From the NCBI RefSeq assembly GCF_002831625.1, contig NZ_CP025116.1, positions 2,285,501 through 2,349,500 of the forward strand: a DNA stretch of 64,000 nucleotides, read 5' to 3'. The DNA comes from Nonlabens sp. MB-3u-79 (GTDB taxonomy: Bacteria; Bacteroidota; Bacteroidia; Flavobacteriales; Flavobacteriaceae). The position numbers were made by a program, and so were the translations under genes. Below are positions 48,032 through 56,352 of the stretch, piece after piece. Within the stretch, counting starts at the first letter, position 1; every line of letters begins with the position of its first letter. The notes below the pieces were generated by a model. The model saw nothing but the letters and a program-made list of their open reading frames with translations. It made no database searches and was not told the DNA's origin.

Positions 48032-48727
48032 TTAATAAGGAGAATTAATTTCTTTATAATCACCAAAAGGAATATCGATTAAGATAATTTTATTCCATTC
48101 TCTTGACTCTAAAATTTCTAAATTTTTAACCTTGTTAAGATTTAGATCTCCAGAAATTGATATTCCAATGGATATAATAAGCCACCTTTCATCAAAACTT
48201 CTTTTCCATTCTTTAATTTTTGACGATTTTGAATTTATGATAGGTTGCAACCATTCTTCAGTTAGATCGCTATAATCAGATGGAATGCTTAATATAAGGC
48301 GAGTAGGTAGTAAATCAGTTTTACGAATAGAAAATTTTCTGATATTAATTGATGATGGAATTACTTGTCCTTCATAAAAATAGGATTCAATATTATTGAT
48401 AACGGCTTGTACTTCCAATTTTATTGATGTTTTCTCAGTAGCTGCAAACTCATAATATATATCAAATACAAATCCCTTAGGATATTTGTCTAGTAGTTCT
48501 ATTCCTAGAGTTTTATGTAATTTTTTAATAAAACTTTCTCGTTTCTTCAGCTTAGACCCTGTAACGTCATAGTCAGGATAAAACTCTGTTATCTCACAAC
48601 CTATTTCATGACTTTCATTTTTTAATATAAAATCAGGAGATTCAAAATCAGTAATATCAAATAATTGATTAGAGCTATCAAGATATCTTTCAACAGCTTT
48701 CCTTTCTAATTCTTTTTGATTTAACAT
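48032..48727 (-). CDS. Orphan protein with PD-(D/E)xK nuclease-like start
   Basis: 231 residues, no signal peptide or membrane segment. Near residue 30 it reads SPDFILKNESHEIGCEITEF, a Pro-Asp followed 14 residues on by an Glu-Ile-Thr in a beta strand; this resembles the metal-binding core of PD-(D/E)xK endonucleases where Lys is replaced. I do not recognise the family further. The gene is visibly more AT-rich than its neighbours, ends beyond nth and begins 4 bases after the nth stop, so it is probably co-transcribed with nth. Acquisition by transfer is possible. Confidence 0.6.
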   Translation of the reverse strand: MLNQKELERKAVERYLDSSNQLFDITDFESPDFILKNESHEIGCEITEFYPDYDVTGSKLKKRESFIKKLHKTLGIELLDKYPKGFVFDIYYEFAATEKTSIKLEVQAVINNIESYFYEGQVIPSSINIRKFSIRKTDLLPTRLILSIPSDYSDLTEEWLQPIINSKSSKIKEWKRSFDERWLIISIGISISGDLNLNKVKNLEILESREWNKIILIDIPFGDYKEINSPY

Positions 48728-48731
48728 ACTT

Positions 48732-49391
48732 CTATTTCCTCAATTTCTTATAATAAGCATCCAACACGGTTTTTCTTCCTACCGTCTTGGTAATGATGTC
48801 CCTTTCTATATCCCAACCACGTGCAGGACTGTATTCACGGCCGTACCAGATGATTTGAAGATGCAAGTCGTTCCACGTTTCTTCTGGAAAGAGTCTTTTA
48901 GCATCTTTTTCTGTTTGTACGACGTTCTTTCCATTGGTGAGATTCCAGCGGTACATCAGTCTGTGAATATGTGTGTCTACTGGAAAAGTGGGTATTCCAA
49001 AGGATTGCGCCATGACAACAGCAGCGGTTTTGTGTCCTACAGCTGGGAACTCTTCTAATTCCTCGTAAGTTCTTGGGACGATACCCTTATGTTTGTCAAT
49101 CAAGATCTGAGAAAGGCCATGGATTCCTTTAGCTTTCATAGGAGAGAGTCCTACAGGTTTGATGATTTCACGTATTTCTTCTACGCTCAGTTTCACCATG
49201 TCATAGGGATTATTTGCTCTGTCAAACAGTAGCGGAGTAATCTTGTTGACTCGCACATCTGTGCTCTGTGCGCTCATTAAAACAGCAATTAATAAAGTAT
49301 ATGGATCGGTATGATCTAAGGGTATAGGAATTTCTGGATATAACTCTTCCAGTTTATTTATGATAAATGCAACTTTTTCTGATTTGTTCAT
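48732..49391 (-). CDS. nth: Endonuclease III lacking the Fe-S cluster cysteines
   Basis: 219 residues; a base-excision glycosylase/AP lyase for oxidised pyrimidines. The helix-hairpin-helix LEEFPAVGHKTAAVV contains catalytic Lys121, and Asp139 lies in FPVDTHIHR. The C-terminus, where most homologues carry four Cys for a [4Fe-4S] cluster, reads YGREYSPARGWDIERDII and has none of them. I believe this is usual for flavobacterial Nth. Start ATG 49391 has a -7 box TATTTTTG 25 bases upstream; it diverges from bcp. Confidence 0.92.
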   Translation of the reverse strand: MNKSEKVAFIINKLEELYPEIPIPLDHTDPYTLLIAVLMSAQSTDVRVNKITPLLFDRANNPYDMVKLSVEEIREIIKPVGLSPMKAKGIHGLSQILIDKHKGIVPRTYEELEEFPAVGHKTAAVVMAQSFGIPTFPVDTHIHRLMYRWNLTNGKNVVQTEKDAKRLFPEETWNDLHLQIIWYGREYSPARGWDIERDIITKTVGRKTVLDAYYKKLRK

Positions 49392-49416
49392 TCCTATCTT
49401 TATGCTTTAATTCATT

Positions 49417-49424
49417 CAAAAATA
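49417..49424 (-). promoter_or_regulatory. -7 box of nth
   Basis: TATTTTTG on the minus strand matches TAnnTTTG. It lies in the 37 bp divergent gap; a bcp box TATCTTTA (49395-49402, plus) is interleaved with it. Confidence 0.4.
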
Positions 49425-49428
49425 CGAT

Positions 49429-49878
49429 ATGACTTCATTAAAAGTAGGAGATAAGGCTCCAGATTTTTCAATTCTTAATCAAGAGGAACAAAGCGTTTCT
49501 TTGTCGGATTTTGCCGGTAAGAAGTTGGTTTTATTCTTTTACCCTAAAGCAAGTACACCGGGTTGTACCGCTGAGGCATGTAACTTAAGGGATAATGTAG
49601 ATCGTTTTCGCGCAAGCGGCTATGAGATCTTAGGCGCAAGTGCCGATAGTCCTAAACGACAAAAGAACTTTCAGACTAAATACGAACTTCCATACGATCT
49701 TCTTGCAGATGAAGATCATACCTTGTTAAATGCTTTTCAAGTTTGGGGTCCTAAAAAGTTTATGGGTAAAGAATACGACGGCATTCACCGTACGACTTTT
49801 GTGATTGATGAAAACGGCGTGATCACTGATGTGATCCAAAAGGTAAAAACCAAAGATCACGCAGCTCAAATTTTATAA
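49429..49878 (+). CDS. bcp: Thioredoxin-dependent peroxiredoxin (Bcp/PrxQ)
   Basis: 149 residues; reduces hydrogen and organic peroxides. The peroxidatic Cys46 and resolving Cys51 are in TPGCTAEACNLR, the standard atypical two-Cys pair of this class. A degenerate palindromic element (49603-49618, two mismatches) is read in frame as DRFRASG about residues 58-64, in place of a variable helix. The 3' end overlaps the convergent next gene by 6 bases. Confidence 0.94.
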   Translation: MTSLKVGDKAPDFSILNQEEQSVSLSDFAGKKLVLFFYPKASTPGCTAEACNLRDNVDRFRASGYEILGASADSPKRQKNFQTKYELPYDLLADEDHTLLNAFQVWGPKKFMGKEYDGIHRTTFVIDENGVITDVIQKVKTKDHAAQIL

Positions 49879-51360
49879 AGGTGCGTCCTCTGTATGAGAT
49901 GCTGCATCCTTCTTAGAGTTTTGCTCGTTATTGTTGCAACCGAAGAGATTCTCCTTTTCCATTAAAGCGGGAATTCCTTCGGGCAACATAGCCTTCCACC
50001 CATCCTCACCTGCATCGATCATTCTTAGTACTTCTCTTGAGAAAATATGAAGAATATCAGGATTGTAATCCTCTATATCTTTTAGTTTTCCATTGTATTT
50101 GAAGAATTTATAAAGCTCCTTCATGCGTGGATGTACTTTTAGGTTCTCGCTTGTTGTGAGTTCCCCAGTTTCAGCATTTAGCATTGGGTACAAATAAACT
50201 CTTAAGTCCTTAAAGAATAGTTTTCCGAAAGCTTCCAGAATCCCACCACTTAAGTGGGTGTAATATTTGGTATCAAAAATTTCAACTAGATTATTGACCC
50301 CCATTACAAGGCCTATACGTTCTTTAGTATAGTTATTAAAGTACTCTACCAACTTATAGTATTCTTTAAAGTTAGAAATCATAACGGTTTGTCCAAGGGA
50401 GCAAAGCAGCTCTGCTCGGTGCATGAAGTCTTTCTCATCTATTTCTCCACTGGCTCTTAAATTAGATAGTGTAATTTCAAATATGGTTTCTACATTTTCT
50501 TCTTTAACTGTGCCTGATTTTAAGAACCTGCGGCGAGCAGTTTCAAACATATCCATGTTTACTTTAGTTACCGGACGGAAACTACCTCGTAGTGCCAATA
50601 CATTTTTCTTATAAAGAATACGAGCACTTAAAATATTATTCCCATCAGGTCCGAACATTACAGCCTCCGTCATTCCGTGTTTAAGGAGTTGTAAACTCAT
50701 TAAACGATTATCTACTTGTTCAAAACGAGGACCAGCAAAATTGATCATGTCAATCTCGATCTTATCCTTATCTATATGATCGTATAGATATTCCAATAAT
50801 TTTCTTGGGTTATCATGCTTATAAAAAGCACCATATATCAAGTTAGTTCCCAGAATACCCAATGTAATTTGCTGTAATCTAGCGTCGCGTTCTTTAAAAC
50901 GCACATGTAATATAATTTCTGAATAATCCTCCTCAGGGGAAGCTTGGAATCTAATTCCTACCCAGCCATGACCTAAGTATCTCTTAGCAAAGTCAATGGT
51001 TGCAACAGTGTTAGCATAAGTAAAGAATAATTTTTCAGGATGTTTTTCTCTAGAAAGCCTTTCTTCAATAAGGTTGGACTCGTGATCCAGCATTTTTACT
51101 AATCTCGACTCTGTGACATAACGTCCGTCATCTTGAATACCATAAATAGAATCTGAGAAATCCTTGTCATAAGCACTCATTGCTTTTGCAATTGTACCAG
51201 AGGCGCCACCAGCTCTAAAAAATTGCCTAACCGTTTCTTGTCCGGCACCTATTTCGGCAAAGGTTCCGTAAATGTTACGATTCAAGTTAATTCTAAGGAC
51301 TTTGTTTTTTAGGGATGGAACAGATTCAAAATCGTGATCTCCTGGTAAGCTTAAACCCAT
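49873..51360 (-). CDS. Conserved uncharacterised cytoplasmic protein (often misnamed TonB-dependent receptor)
   Basis: 495 residues. I recognise the sequence family (VLRINLNRNIYGTFAEIGAG, FFRAGGASGTIAKAMSAYDK, LLCSLGQTVMISNF), which is widespread and very conserved in Bacteroidota and is often labelled TonB-dependent receptor. Nothing supports that: no signal peptide, no plug or barrel. AGGASGTIAKAMSAYDKDFSD and FGPDGNNILSARILYKKNVLALRGSFRP suggest an enzyme with a nucleotide or sugar-phosphate substrate, but I cannot name it. The C-terminal 20 residues are low complexity. It has a -7 box TACCTTTG 22 bases before the ATG. Confidence 0.85.
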   Translation of the reverse strand: MGLSLPGDHDFESVPSLKNKVLRINLNRNIYGTFAEIGAGQETVRQFFRAGGASGTIAKAMSAYDKDFSDSIYGIQDDGRYVTESRLVKMLDHESNLIEERLSREKHPEKLFFTYANTVATIDFAKRYLGHGWVGIRFQASPEEDYSEIILHVRFKERDARLQQITLGILGTNLIYGAFYKHDNPRKLLEYLYDHIDKDKIEIDMINFAGPRFEQVDNRLMSLQLLKHGMTEAVMFGPDGNNILSARILYKKNVLALRGSFRPVTKVNMDMFETARRRFLKSGTVKEENVETIFEITLSNLRASGEIDEKDFMHRAELLCSLGQTVMISNFKEYYKLVEYFNNYTKERIGLVMGVNNLVEIFDTKYYTHLSGGILEAFGKLFFKDLRVYLYPMLNAETGELTTSENLKVHPRMKELYKFFKYNGKLKDIEDYNPDILHIFSREVLRMIDAGEDGWKAMLPEGIPALMEKENLFGCNNNEQNSKKDAASHTEDAPL

Positions 51361-51382
51361 CTTGTATATTTTGGTGTTTATA

Positions 51383-51390
51383 CAAAGGTA
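51383..51390 (-). promoter_or_regulatory. -7 box of the conserved unknown gene
   Basis: TACCTTTG on the minus strand matches TAnnTTTG, 22 bases before the ATG at 51360. No -33 element at the right distance. Confidence 0.4.
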
Positions 51391-51441
51391 GCGAACAACC
51401 CTACTTTAATGAAAAAATATCAATACTTTTATAAAACAATT

Positions 51442-52212
51442 ATGGAAGTTAAAATTACGATTTTAGGAACTGGTACATCACAAGGAATTCCTGTTATAGG
51501 TAGCTCACATCCAGTGTGTTTGAGTGAGAATTCTAAGGATAAACGTCTTAGGGTGAGTGCTATGTTTGAAGTAAATGATAAGCGTTTTATCATCGATTGC
51601 GGTCCTGATTTCCGCCAGCAGATGCTCACACAAGAAGTTTCTGATATTAATGCTATGCTTTTTACCCATGAACATGCTGATCATACAGCAGGATTAGATG
51701 ATTTGAGACCGTTCTACTTTCGTCAGGGGAATCTGCATTGCTATATGACCTCTCGAGTTCATAAGGCACTTCAAGAACGCTTCAGTTATATTTTTACCAC
51801 AGTAAATAAATACCCTGGTGTAGCAACCTTAGACGTTCATGAATTTGAAAATGAGTCCTTTGAAATAGAAGGTATTCCCGTGACTCCTGTTTTGGCAGAC
51901 CATGGTTATATACCTGTGCATGGCTATAGAATAGGAGATGTTGCTTATATGACTGATGTGAAGACTATAGATTCCAGCGAAAAGGAGAAGCTTAAAAACC
52001 TAGATGTTCTGGTACTTAATATGCTGCGTATAGAAACTCATGCCACACACCTTAATCTAGAAGAAGCATTAGAATTAGTAAGGGAATTGCAACCTAAACG
52101 TACTTACTTTACACATATAAGTCATCACCTAGGTTTTCACGATGAAGTGCAAAAAACACTTCCTGAAAACGTGTTTTTGGCATACGATAACCTTAAAATC
52201 ATATCAAATTGA
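51442..52212 (+). CDS. MBL-fold metallo-hydrolase, PhnP-like
   Basis: 256 residues. The dinuclear metal site THEHADHTAG (His76, His78, Asp80, His81) is complete, as are the later His residues in ILADHGYIPVHG-like and THISHHLGFHD. It is of the PhnP/tRNase Z-like cyclic-phosphodiesterase branch (ILGTGTSQGIPVIG start). An 11-codon extension to 51409 lacks family resemblance, so ATG 51442 is used. The next gene starts inside its stop codon. Confidence 0.88.
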   Translation: MEVKITILGTGTSQGIPVIGSSHPVCLSENSKDKRLRVSAMFEVNDKRFIIDCGPDFRQQMLTQEVSDINAMLFTHEHADHTAGLDDLRPFYFRQGNLHCYMTSRVHKALQERFSYIFTTVNKYPGVATLDVHEFENESFEIEGIPVTPVLADHGYIPVHGYRIGDVAYMTDVKTIDSSEKEKLKNLDVLVLNMLRIETHATHLNLEEALELVRELQPKRTYFTHISHHLGFHDEVQKTLPENVFLAYDNLKIISN

Positions 52213-52727
52213 TAAAAAGTTTTTATTTATACCTGTTTATTTTTGCCTCTTTAATTGCACTAGTCATCTACGTTAATGGTAGGAAATACCAAGAAAAACT
52301 AGAAGGCCAAGTACAAAGTCTTAGAAAAGAGCTTTATGAAACAGATCAAGAGCGTAAAGAGGCACTGTCTATAGAAGTAAAAGCCGATTATGAAAATTCT
52401 GTTTTTTCCTTAAAAGGAAATCCTGAAGCAGAAAATTATTTGTACAACATAGGATTAGAACCTTCTGAAGTTGAGGCGATCGTTAGAGATCAATTGCTAG
52501 AACTCAATATCAAGGAAGGTGGTAATCCATTAGTTCCTTATATAGGTCAAGGTCGTGGTTTTAGAATCAACGATACCAAGTTTATCAATCATAAATGGGT
52601 GCTCGCTAACTTTACTGATAACGACCGCTGGGGTGATGTTATGATACGATATAACATCAATACGAAGAAAGAGGTAGAGATGGAAACGATTAAAGCATTG
52701 TTGTTTGATAAGAATACCAACAATTAA
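52209..52727 (+). CDS. Membrane-anchored coiled-coil protein, function unknown
   Basis: 172 residues from a TTG that overlaps the MBL gene's TGA (TTGA). One N-terminal membrane helix (about 4-23), a coiled coil rich in E, K and Q (24-60), then a globular domain (YLYNIGLEPSEVEAIVRDQL, GNPLVPYIGQGRGFRINDTK, NHKWVLANFTDNDRWGDVMI) exposed to the periplasm. Overlap implies co-translation with the MBL enzyme. Its 3' end overlaps the convergent helicase gene by 4 bases. Family not recognised. Confidence 0.75.
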   Translation: MIKSFYLYLFIFASLIALVIYVNGRKYQEKLEGQVQSLRKELYETDQERKEALSIEVKADYENSVFSLKGNPEAENYLYNIGLEPSEVEAIVRDQLLELNIKEGGNPLVPYIGQGRGFRINDTKFINHKWVLANFTDNDRWGDVMIRYNINTKKEVEMETIKALLFDKNTNN

Positions 52728-54040
52728 TCCAATCTGTAAATTCTAACCTTTCGCTTCTTAATTTTGCTATTATTAAGTTGCTGTGTTAAATCGTAAGCCT
52801 TTTCAAAAGGGACTGCGACAAAGGCACAATCTTGCTTTAATTCAATTTCGCCTAATTCGTTTTTGTCTAGATTTCCTTGTTTAAAGAACAGTCCCGCGAT
52901 GTCACCTTTAGAAATTTTATCTTTTCTACCGCCAGAAATAAATAATGTTTCCCACTTTTGTTGATGGTTGACTTTTAATCGCTCCGCATATTCTAAAGGT
53001 GTACTTTCTCCTATATAATCAGGAAGTGGGTGTTTCTTATTGTGTAAGATATAAGCGGTTCCATCAGCATGCATTCTAGCCGTACGACCGTTTCTATGGG
53101 TGAATTCTTCTTTGTGGAATGGAAGTTCGTAATGAATAATAAAATCCAATTCAGGCACGTCTATTCCACGAGCAGCCAGATCTGTTGCTAGTAATAGTTG
53201 GTGTGTACCATTTCTAAATTTGATCAAGGCACGCTCGCGATCTCGTTGTTCTAGCCCACCATAAAAAACAGAATGAGAAATATCTCGGCTTTTTAGAAAC
53301 TCGCTCACTTCTTCAATAGAATCTTTGAAATTGCAAAAAATGATCCCATTCCCGTTATCGGTACGCGCAATAATTTGCTCTAGATTGATAAAACGGTTCT
53401 TAGAGTCAGAAGCCATGGTTTTAATCTGAAGCACACTATCCGTCTTCTTCTCAAACTTCAACACTTGGGGATCCTTCAATCCTACAAAAACGGGAATGGC
53501 CACTTTAAAAGTAGCAGATGTAAGTATATTACGTCCTACATGAGGTAAAGAACCTACTATTTCCTTCATCTCTTTCTCAAATCCGGTCTCCAGAGATTTA
53601 TCAAATTCATCGAGAATTAAGGTCGTTATAAACGATGGGTCAAATGATTCCCTTCTTAAATGGTCAGCTATTCTTCCTGGAGTTCCTATTAGAATAGTAG
53701 GGGTGTGTTGTAAATCTTCTTTGTCTTTTGCCCCTGCGCGCCCGCCGTAAATAGCATTTGCTTTATAACCAGTCCCCATTTCTCTAATCACTTGCTCTAT
53801 CTGTATGGCAAGCTCGCGAGAAGGAACTAAAATTAAGGTTTGAACTTCTGTAAGCTCTGGATTTAATAATTCGATTACTGGAAGAAGAAATGCGAGTGTC
53901 TTTCCTGTACCTGTAGGTGAGATGATTACGGTATCTCTATGATTAGTTATGGCTTCATGCGCTTGCAATTGCATGTCGTTTAAAGAAACAATCCCTAGTT
54001 TATCCAGAATTTGTTGTTGAGATTTGATAGAATTGTTCAT
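52724..54040 (-). CDS. DEAD-box RNA helicase (DEFD variant)
   Basis: 438 residues. Motif I SPTGTGKT at 41-48, motif II is DEFD (LILDEFDKSLE) instead of DEAD, motif III SAT, motif VI HRNGRTARM. After the second RecA domain comes a C-terminal extension of about 75 residues (KGDIAGLFFKQGNLDKNEL and so on) of the DbpA RNA-binding type, which in E. coli DbpA recognises hairpin 92 of 23S rRNA. A role in ribosome assembly is likely. Confidence 0.9.
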   Translation of the reverse strand: MNNSIKSQQQILDKLGIVSLNDMQLQAHEAITNHRDTVIISPTGTGKTLAFLLPVIELLNPELTEVQTLILVPSRELAIQIEQVIREMGTGYKANAIYGGRAGAKDKEDLQHTPTILIGTPGRIADHLRRESFDPSFITTLILDEFDKSLETGFEKEMKEIVGSLPHVGRNILTSATFKVAIPVFVGLKDPQVLKFEKKTDSVLQIKTMASDSKNRFINLEQIIARTDNGNGIIFCNFKDSIEEVSEFLKSRDISHSVFYGGLEQRDRERALIKFRNGTHQLLLATDLAARGIDVPELDFIIHYELPFHKEEFTHRNGRTARMHADGTAYILHNKKHPLPDYIGESTPLEYAERLKVNHQQKWETLFISGGRKDKISKGDIAGLFFKQGNLDKNELGEIELKQDCAFVAVPFEKAYDLTQQLNNSKIKKRKVRIYRLD

Positions 54041-54066
54041 GGATCACATTTTAATTAACATCTAAA

Positions 54067-54741
54067 TTACTGGCCTAAAACTCGTTTCTCGAGCCACTCC
54101 TTCATGTCGTAGAAATTATCTCTAGAAATACCGTGTCCTATGGGATACTCTTTGAAGACATAATCGGCGTGGATTTTTTCCAGGAGCAGAGGGGCCTGTT
54201 TTGCCCATGCAAAAGGGATGACTTGATCTTGGGTTCCATGAGAAATGAAGTAGTTGGTTTTGATCTCGCTTTCGCGAAAGCGTGCTTCTAATCCATCTTT
54301 TCCTGCGATTAAATCTTCATTAATATAACCACTCATCGCGACTAGGTTACGCAATAATCCTGGATGAGAAAGGCTTAAGCCGTAAGCAAGAATAGCTCCT
54401 TGACTAAAACCTAGCACATTCATGTTATTAGGATCAATAGAGTAGGTAGCCTTCAATTCCTCTAAAAAACTAGTAATTTTTAACATACTTTCTCTAGCTT
54501 GATCGTCATCGCTAAACTTACCGCCAGAAGCATCAAAATTGATGGCATACCATGCAGCTCCTTGTGGAGGCATCTCGTAAGGGGCACGGGCTGAAACTAT
54601 AAAGATGTCTTCACTCAGCTCTGGCGCAAAGGAAAATAAGTCCTCTTCATTACTTCCATAACCGTGGAGCAGTAGGAGCAATGGAGCGTTTTCCTTGCGA
54701 GCAGGTCGCGTGATATGGGATAAAGTAAGTGATGTATGCAA
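54067..54741 (-). CDS. Phospholipase/carboxylesterase (alpha/beta-hydrolase)
   Basis: 224 residues. Nucleophile Ser113 in GFSQGAIL, His in YPIGHGISRD and oxyanion-hole residues in LLHGYGSNEED. A perfect palindromic element is read in frame as ARFRESEIK at about residues 153-161, in the loop before the strand NYFISHGTQDQVIP; other family members usually lack such a loop insert. It is last in the BatA-like/dihydroorotase-like/DUF4870/esterase operon, 5 bases after the DUF4870 gene. Confidence 0.88.
   Translation of the reverse strand: MHTSLTLSHITRPARKENAPLLLLLHGYGSNEEDLFSFAPELSEDIFIVSARAPYEMPPQGAAWYAINFDASGGKFSDDDQARESMLKITSFLEELKATYSIDPNNMNVLGFSQGAILAYGLSLSHPGLLRNLVAMSGYINEDLIAGKDGLEARFRESEIKTNYFISHGTQDQVIPFAWAKQAPLLLEKIHADYVFKEYPIGHGISRDNFYDMKEWLEKRVLGQ
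54267..54282. repeat. Palindromic element inside the esterase gene, perfect copy
   Basis: A perfect CGCTTTCGCGAAAGCG, translated RFRES in frame on the minus strand. Confidence 0.9.
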
Positions 54742-54746
54742 AGTAA

Positions 54747-55109
54747 TTATTTAATAAAAGTGAACCATTTCTGGAAGTATTTCCCTATAAATGGCAGTAA
54801 ATCTTGTTGATTGCGTAGGCTACTGATCAGGCCTAATAAGGCGAGCAACACCATTAAAGTAATGATAAGCAATGGTAGTAATAGTTGGTCTTTTGGAATG
54901 TTATCTGCAAATACAGAAACCACTACCGCAATGATAGCTATACCAAACATTTGACGGATATGGAAGCTGGCAAATTTGTTTCCTTTATTGTAATTGAGAA
55001 TGATAGCTACTCCAAAAACAGCAATGAAAACCATCAAGTGCAGGTATAAAAACACCGAACTGGCATAAGCAATAATCGCTATGTTTTTAGCAGGAGGGTT
55101 ATCTTTCAT
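54747..55109 (-). CDS. DUF4870-like small membrane protein
   Basis: 120 residues with three or four membrane helices. NKGNKFASFHIRQMFGIAI matches the conserved FxxFHxRQxxGI core of the DUF4870 family. The start overlaps the dihydroorotase-like gene by 11 bases. Function unknown; its place between a pyrimidine-type enzyme and an esterase does not suggest one. Confidence 0.75.
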   Translation of the reverse strand: MKDNPPAKNIAIIAYASSVFLYLHLMVFIAVFGVAIILNYNKGNKFASFHIRQMFGIAIIAVVVSVFADNIPKDQLLLPLLIITLMVLLALLGLISSLRNQQDLLPFIGKYFQKWFTFIK

Positions 55110-56352
55110 TCCAAATCACTTTTTTATTGTTAATGATTCCGATAACTGTTCCTTTCATGGGTTTTCCTAGAAATGCAGAGTTCTTAGAAGTAGAAACAAT
55201 ATGACGTTTTTCAAAGGTATAGCTTGTTTCTGGTTCAAAAAGGGTCAAATTAGCTATTTGTCCTTCTTTTATTTGAGGTGTTACTTGATTAAAGACTTGG
55301 TAACCATTGGTCAATAATTCAATAGTTGTGGCCAGATCTGTCAGTTGATTCAGAACACCAAATGCACTTTCTAAGCCTATGGTTCCTGCAGTTGCATGGT
55401 CAAATTCTAGGTCTTTATGTTCTATGGTTAGTGGTGTGTGATCACTGGTAACAACGTCGATCACTCCTGAAGTTAGAAATTTTTGAAGCTGTTTGACTTC
55501 TTTCTCATCTCGCAGCGGTGGCTGTATTTTAAAGTTCGCATCAAAAGTTTCTAGTTCATTACTTGATAGGGTCAAATGATGAATGGAAACACTGCAAGTC
55601 ACATTTTGAGCGGTCTTTTTATATTTTTTGATCAGTTTTAAACCTTCTACGGTGCTTACGGTAGGAATGTGTAATCTTCCTTTGGTATAGGTAGCGATTC
55701 TTAAATCTCTCGCTATTTGAAGCTCTTCGGCAAGGCTAGGCATGGACTTGATTCCTAGGTTAGTAGTTACGGGATCTTCATTGACCATTCCTTTTCCAGC
55801 GATGTCTTTATTTTGAGGAAATGACTGCACTACAGCGTTAAAGGAGGATGCGTATTGCAATCCTACTTTCAACAGGTTGGCATTAGTCACTTCCTGTTTG
55901 TAGTCGTAGAAGGAAACAGCACCAGCTTCTTGCATATCGTACAATTCGGCCAGGTGTTCCCCATTTTGATTTAAAGTAAAAGAGCCCACTGGCAAGATGC
56001 TTACTGCCTGATGTGCGGTTACGTTTTTCAAATATTTGATTCCCGATTGATCTTGCGGGTTAGGTTGATTGTTAGGATTCAACATGATGGTGGTAAAACC
56101 ACCTGCTGCGGCAGCTTTAACTCCATTTTCTAGTGTTTGGCGTTCTTCAAAGCCAGGTTCTCCAAGACTGACACTTGTATCGATCCATCCTTTGGAGACA
56201 TGCAAATTTGCAGTCTCAATGATTTTGGCATTTTCTTCTTTTAAAGAAACACCTATTTTTTCAATCTTCCCATTTTTAATGAGCAGATCTCTTTTTTTGC
56301 CGTTTAAATCAGAACTGGCATCGACGATAGTCACATTTTTAAGTAGTATCAT
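55099..56352 (-). CDS. Dihydroorotase-like protein lacking the metal-binding HxH
   Basis: 417 residues of the cyclic amidohydrolase fold. Where active dihydroorotases have HxH (as in DMHVHLREPG), this has DTSVSLGEPG, with Ser60 and Ser62 in place of both His. Later landmarks are kept: LSSN-like asparagine and TSDHTPL with its Asp. Such metal-free versions serve in some bacteria as structural partners of aspartate transcarbamoylase. So the protein may stabilise PyrB rather than form dihydroorotate. Overlaps the BatA-like gene by 4 bases (ATGA). Confidence 0.85.
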   Translation of the reverse strand: MILLKNVTIVDASSDLNGKKRDLLIKNGKIEKIGVSLKEENAKIIETANLHVSKGWIDTSVSLGEPGFEERQTLENGVKAAAAGGFTTIMLNPNNQPNPQDQSGIKYLKNVTAHQAVSILPVGSFTLNQNGEHLAELYDMQEAGAVSFYDYKQEVTNANLLKVGLQYASSFNAVVQSFPQNKDIAGKGMVNEDPVTTNLGIKSMPSLAEELQIARDLRIATYTKGRLHIPTVSTVEGLKLIKKYKKTAQNVTCSVSIHHLTLSSNELETFDANFKIQPPLRDEKEVKQLQKFLTSGVIDVVTSDHTPLTIEHKDLEFDHATAGTIGLESAFGVLNQLTDLATTIELLTNGYQVFNQVTPQIKEGQIANLTLFEPETSYTFEKRHIVSTSKNSAFLGKPMKGTVIGIINNKKVIWNER

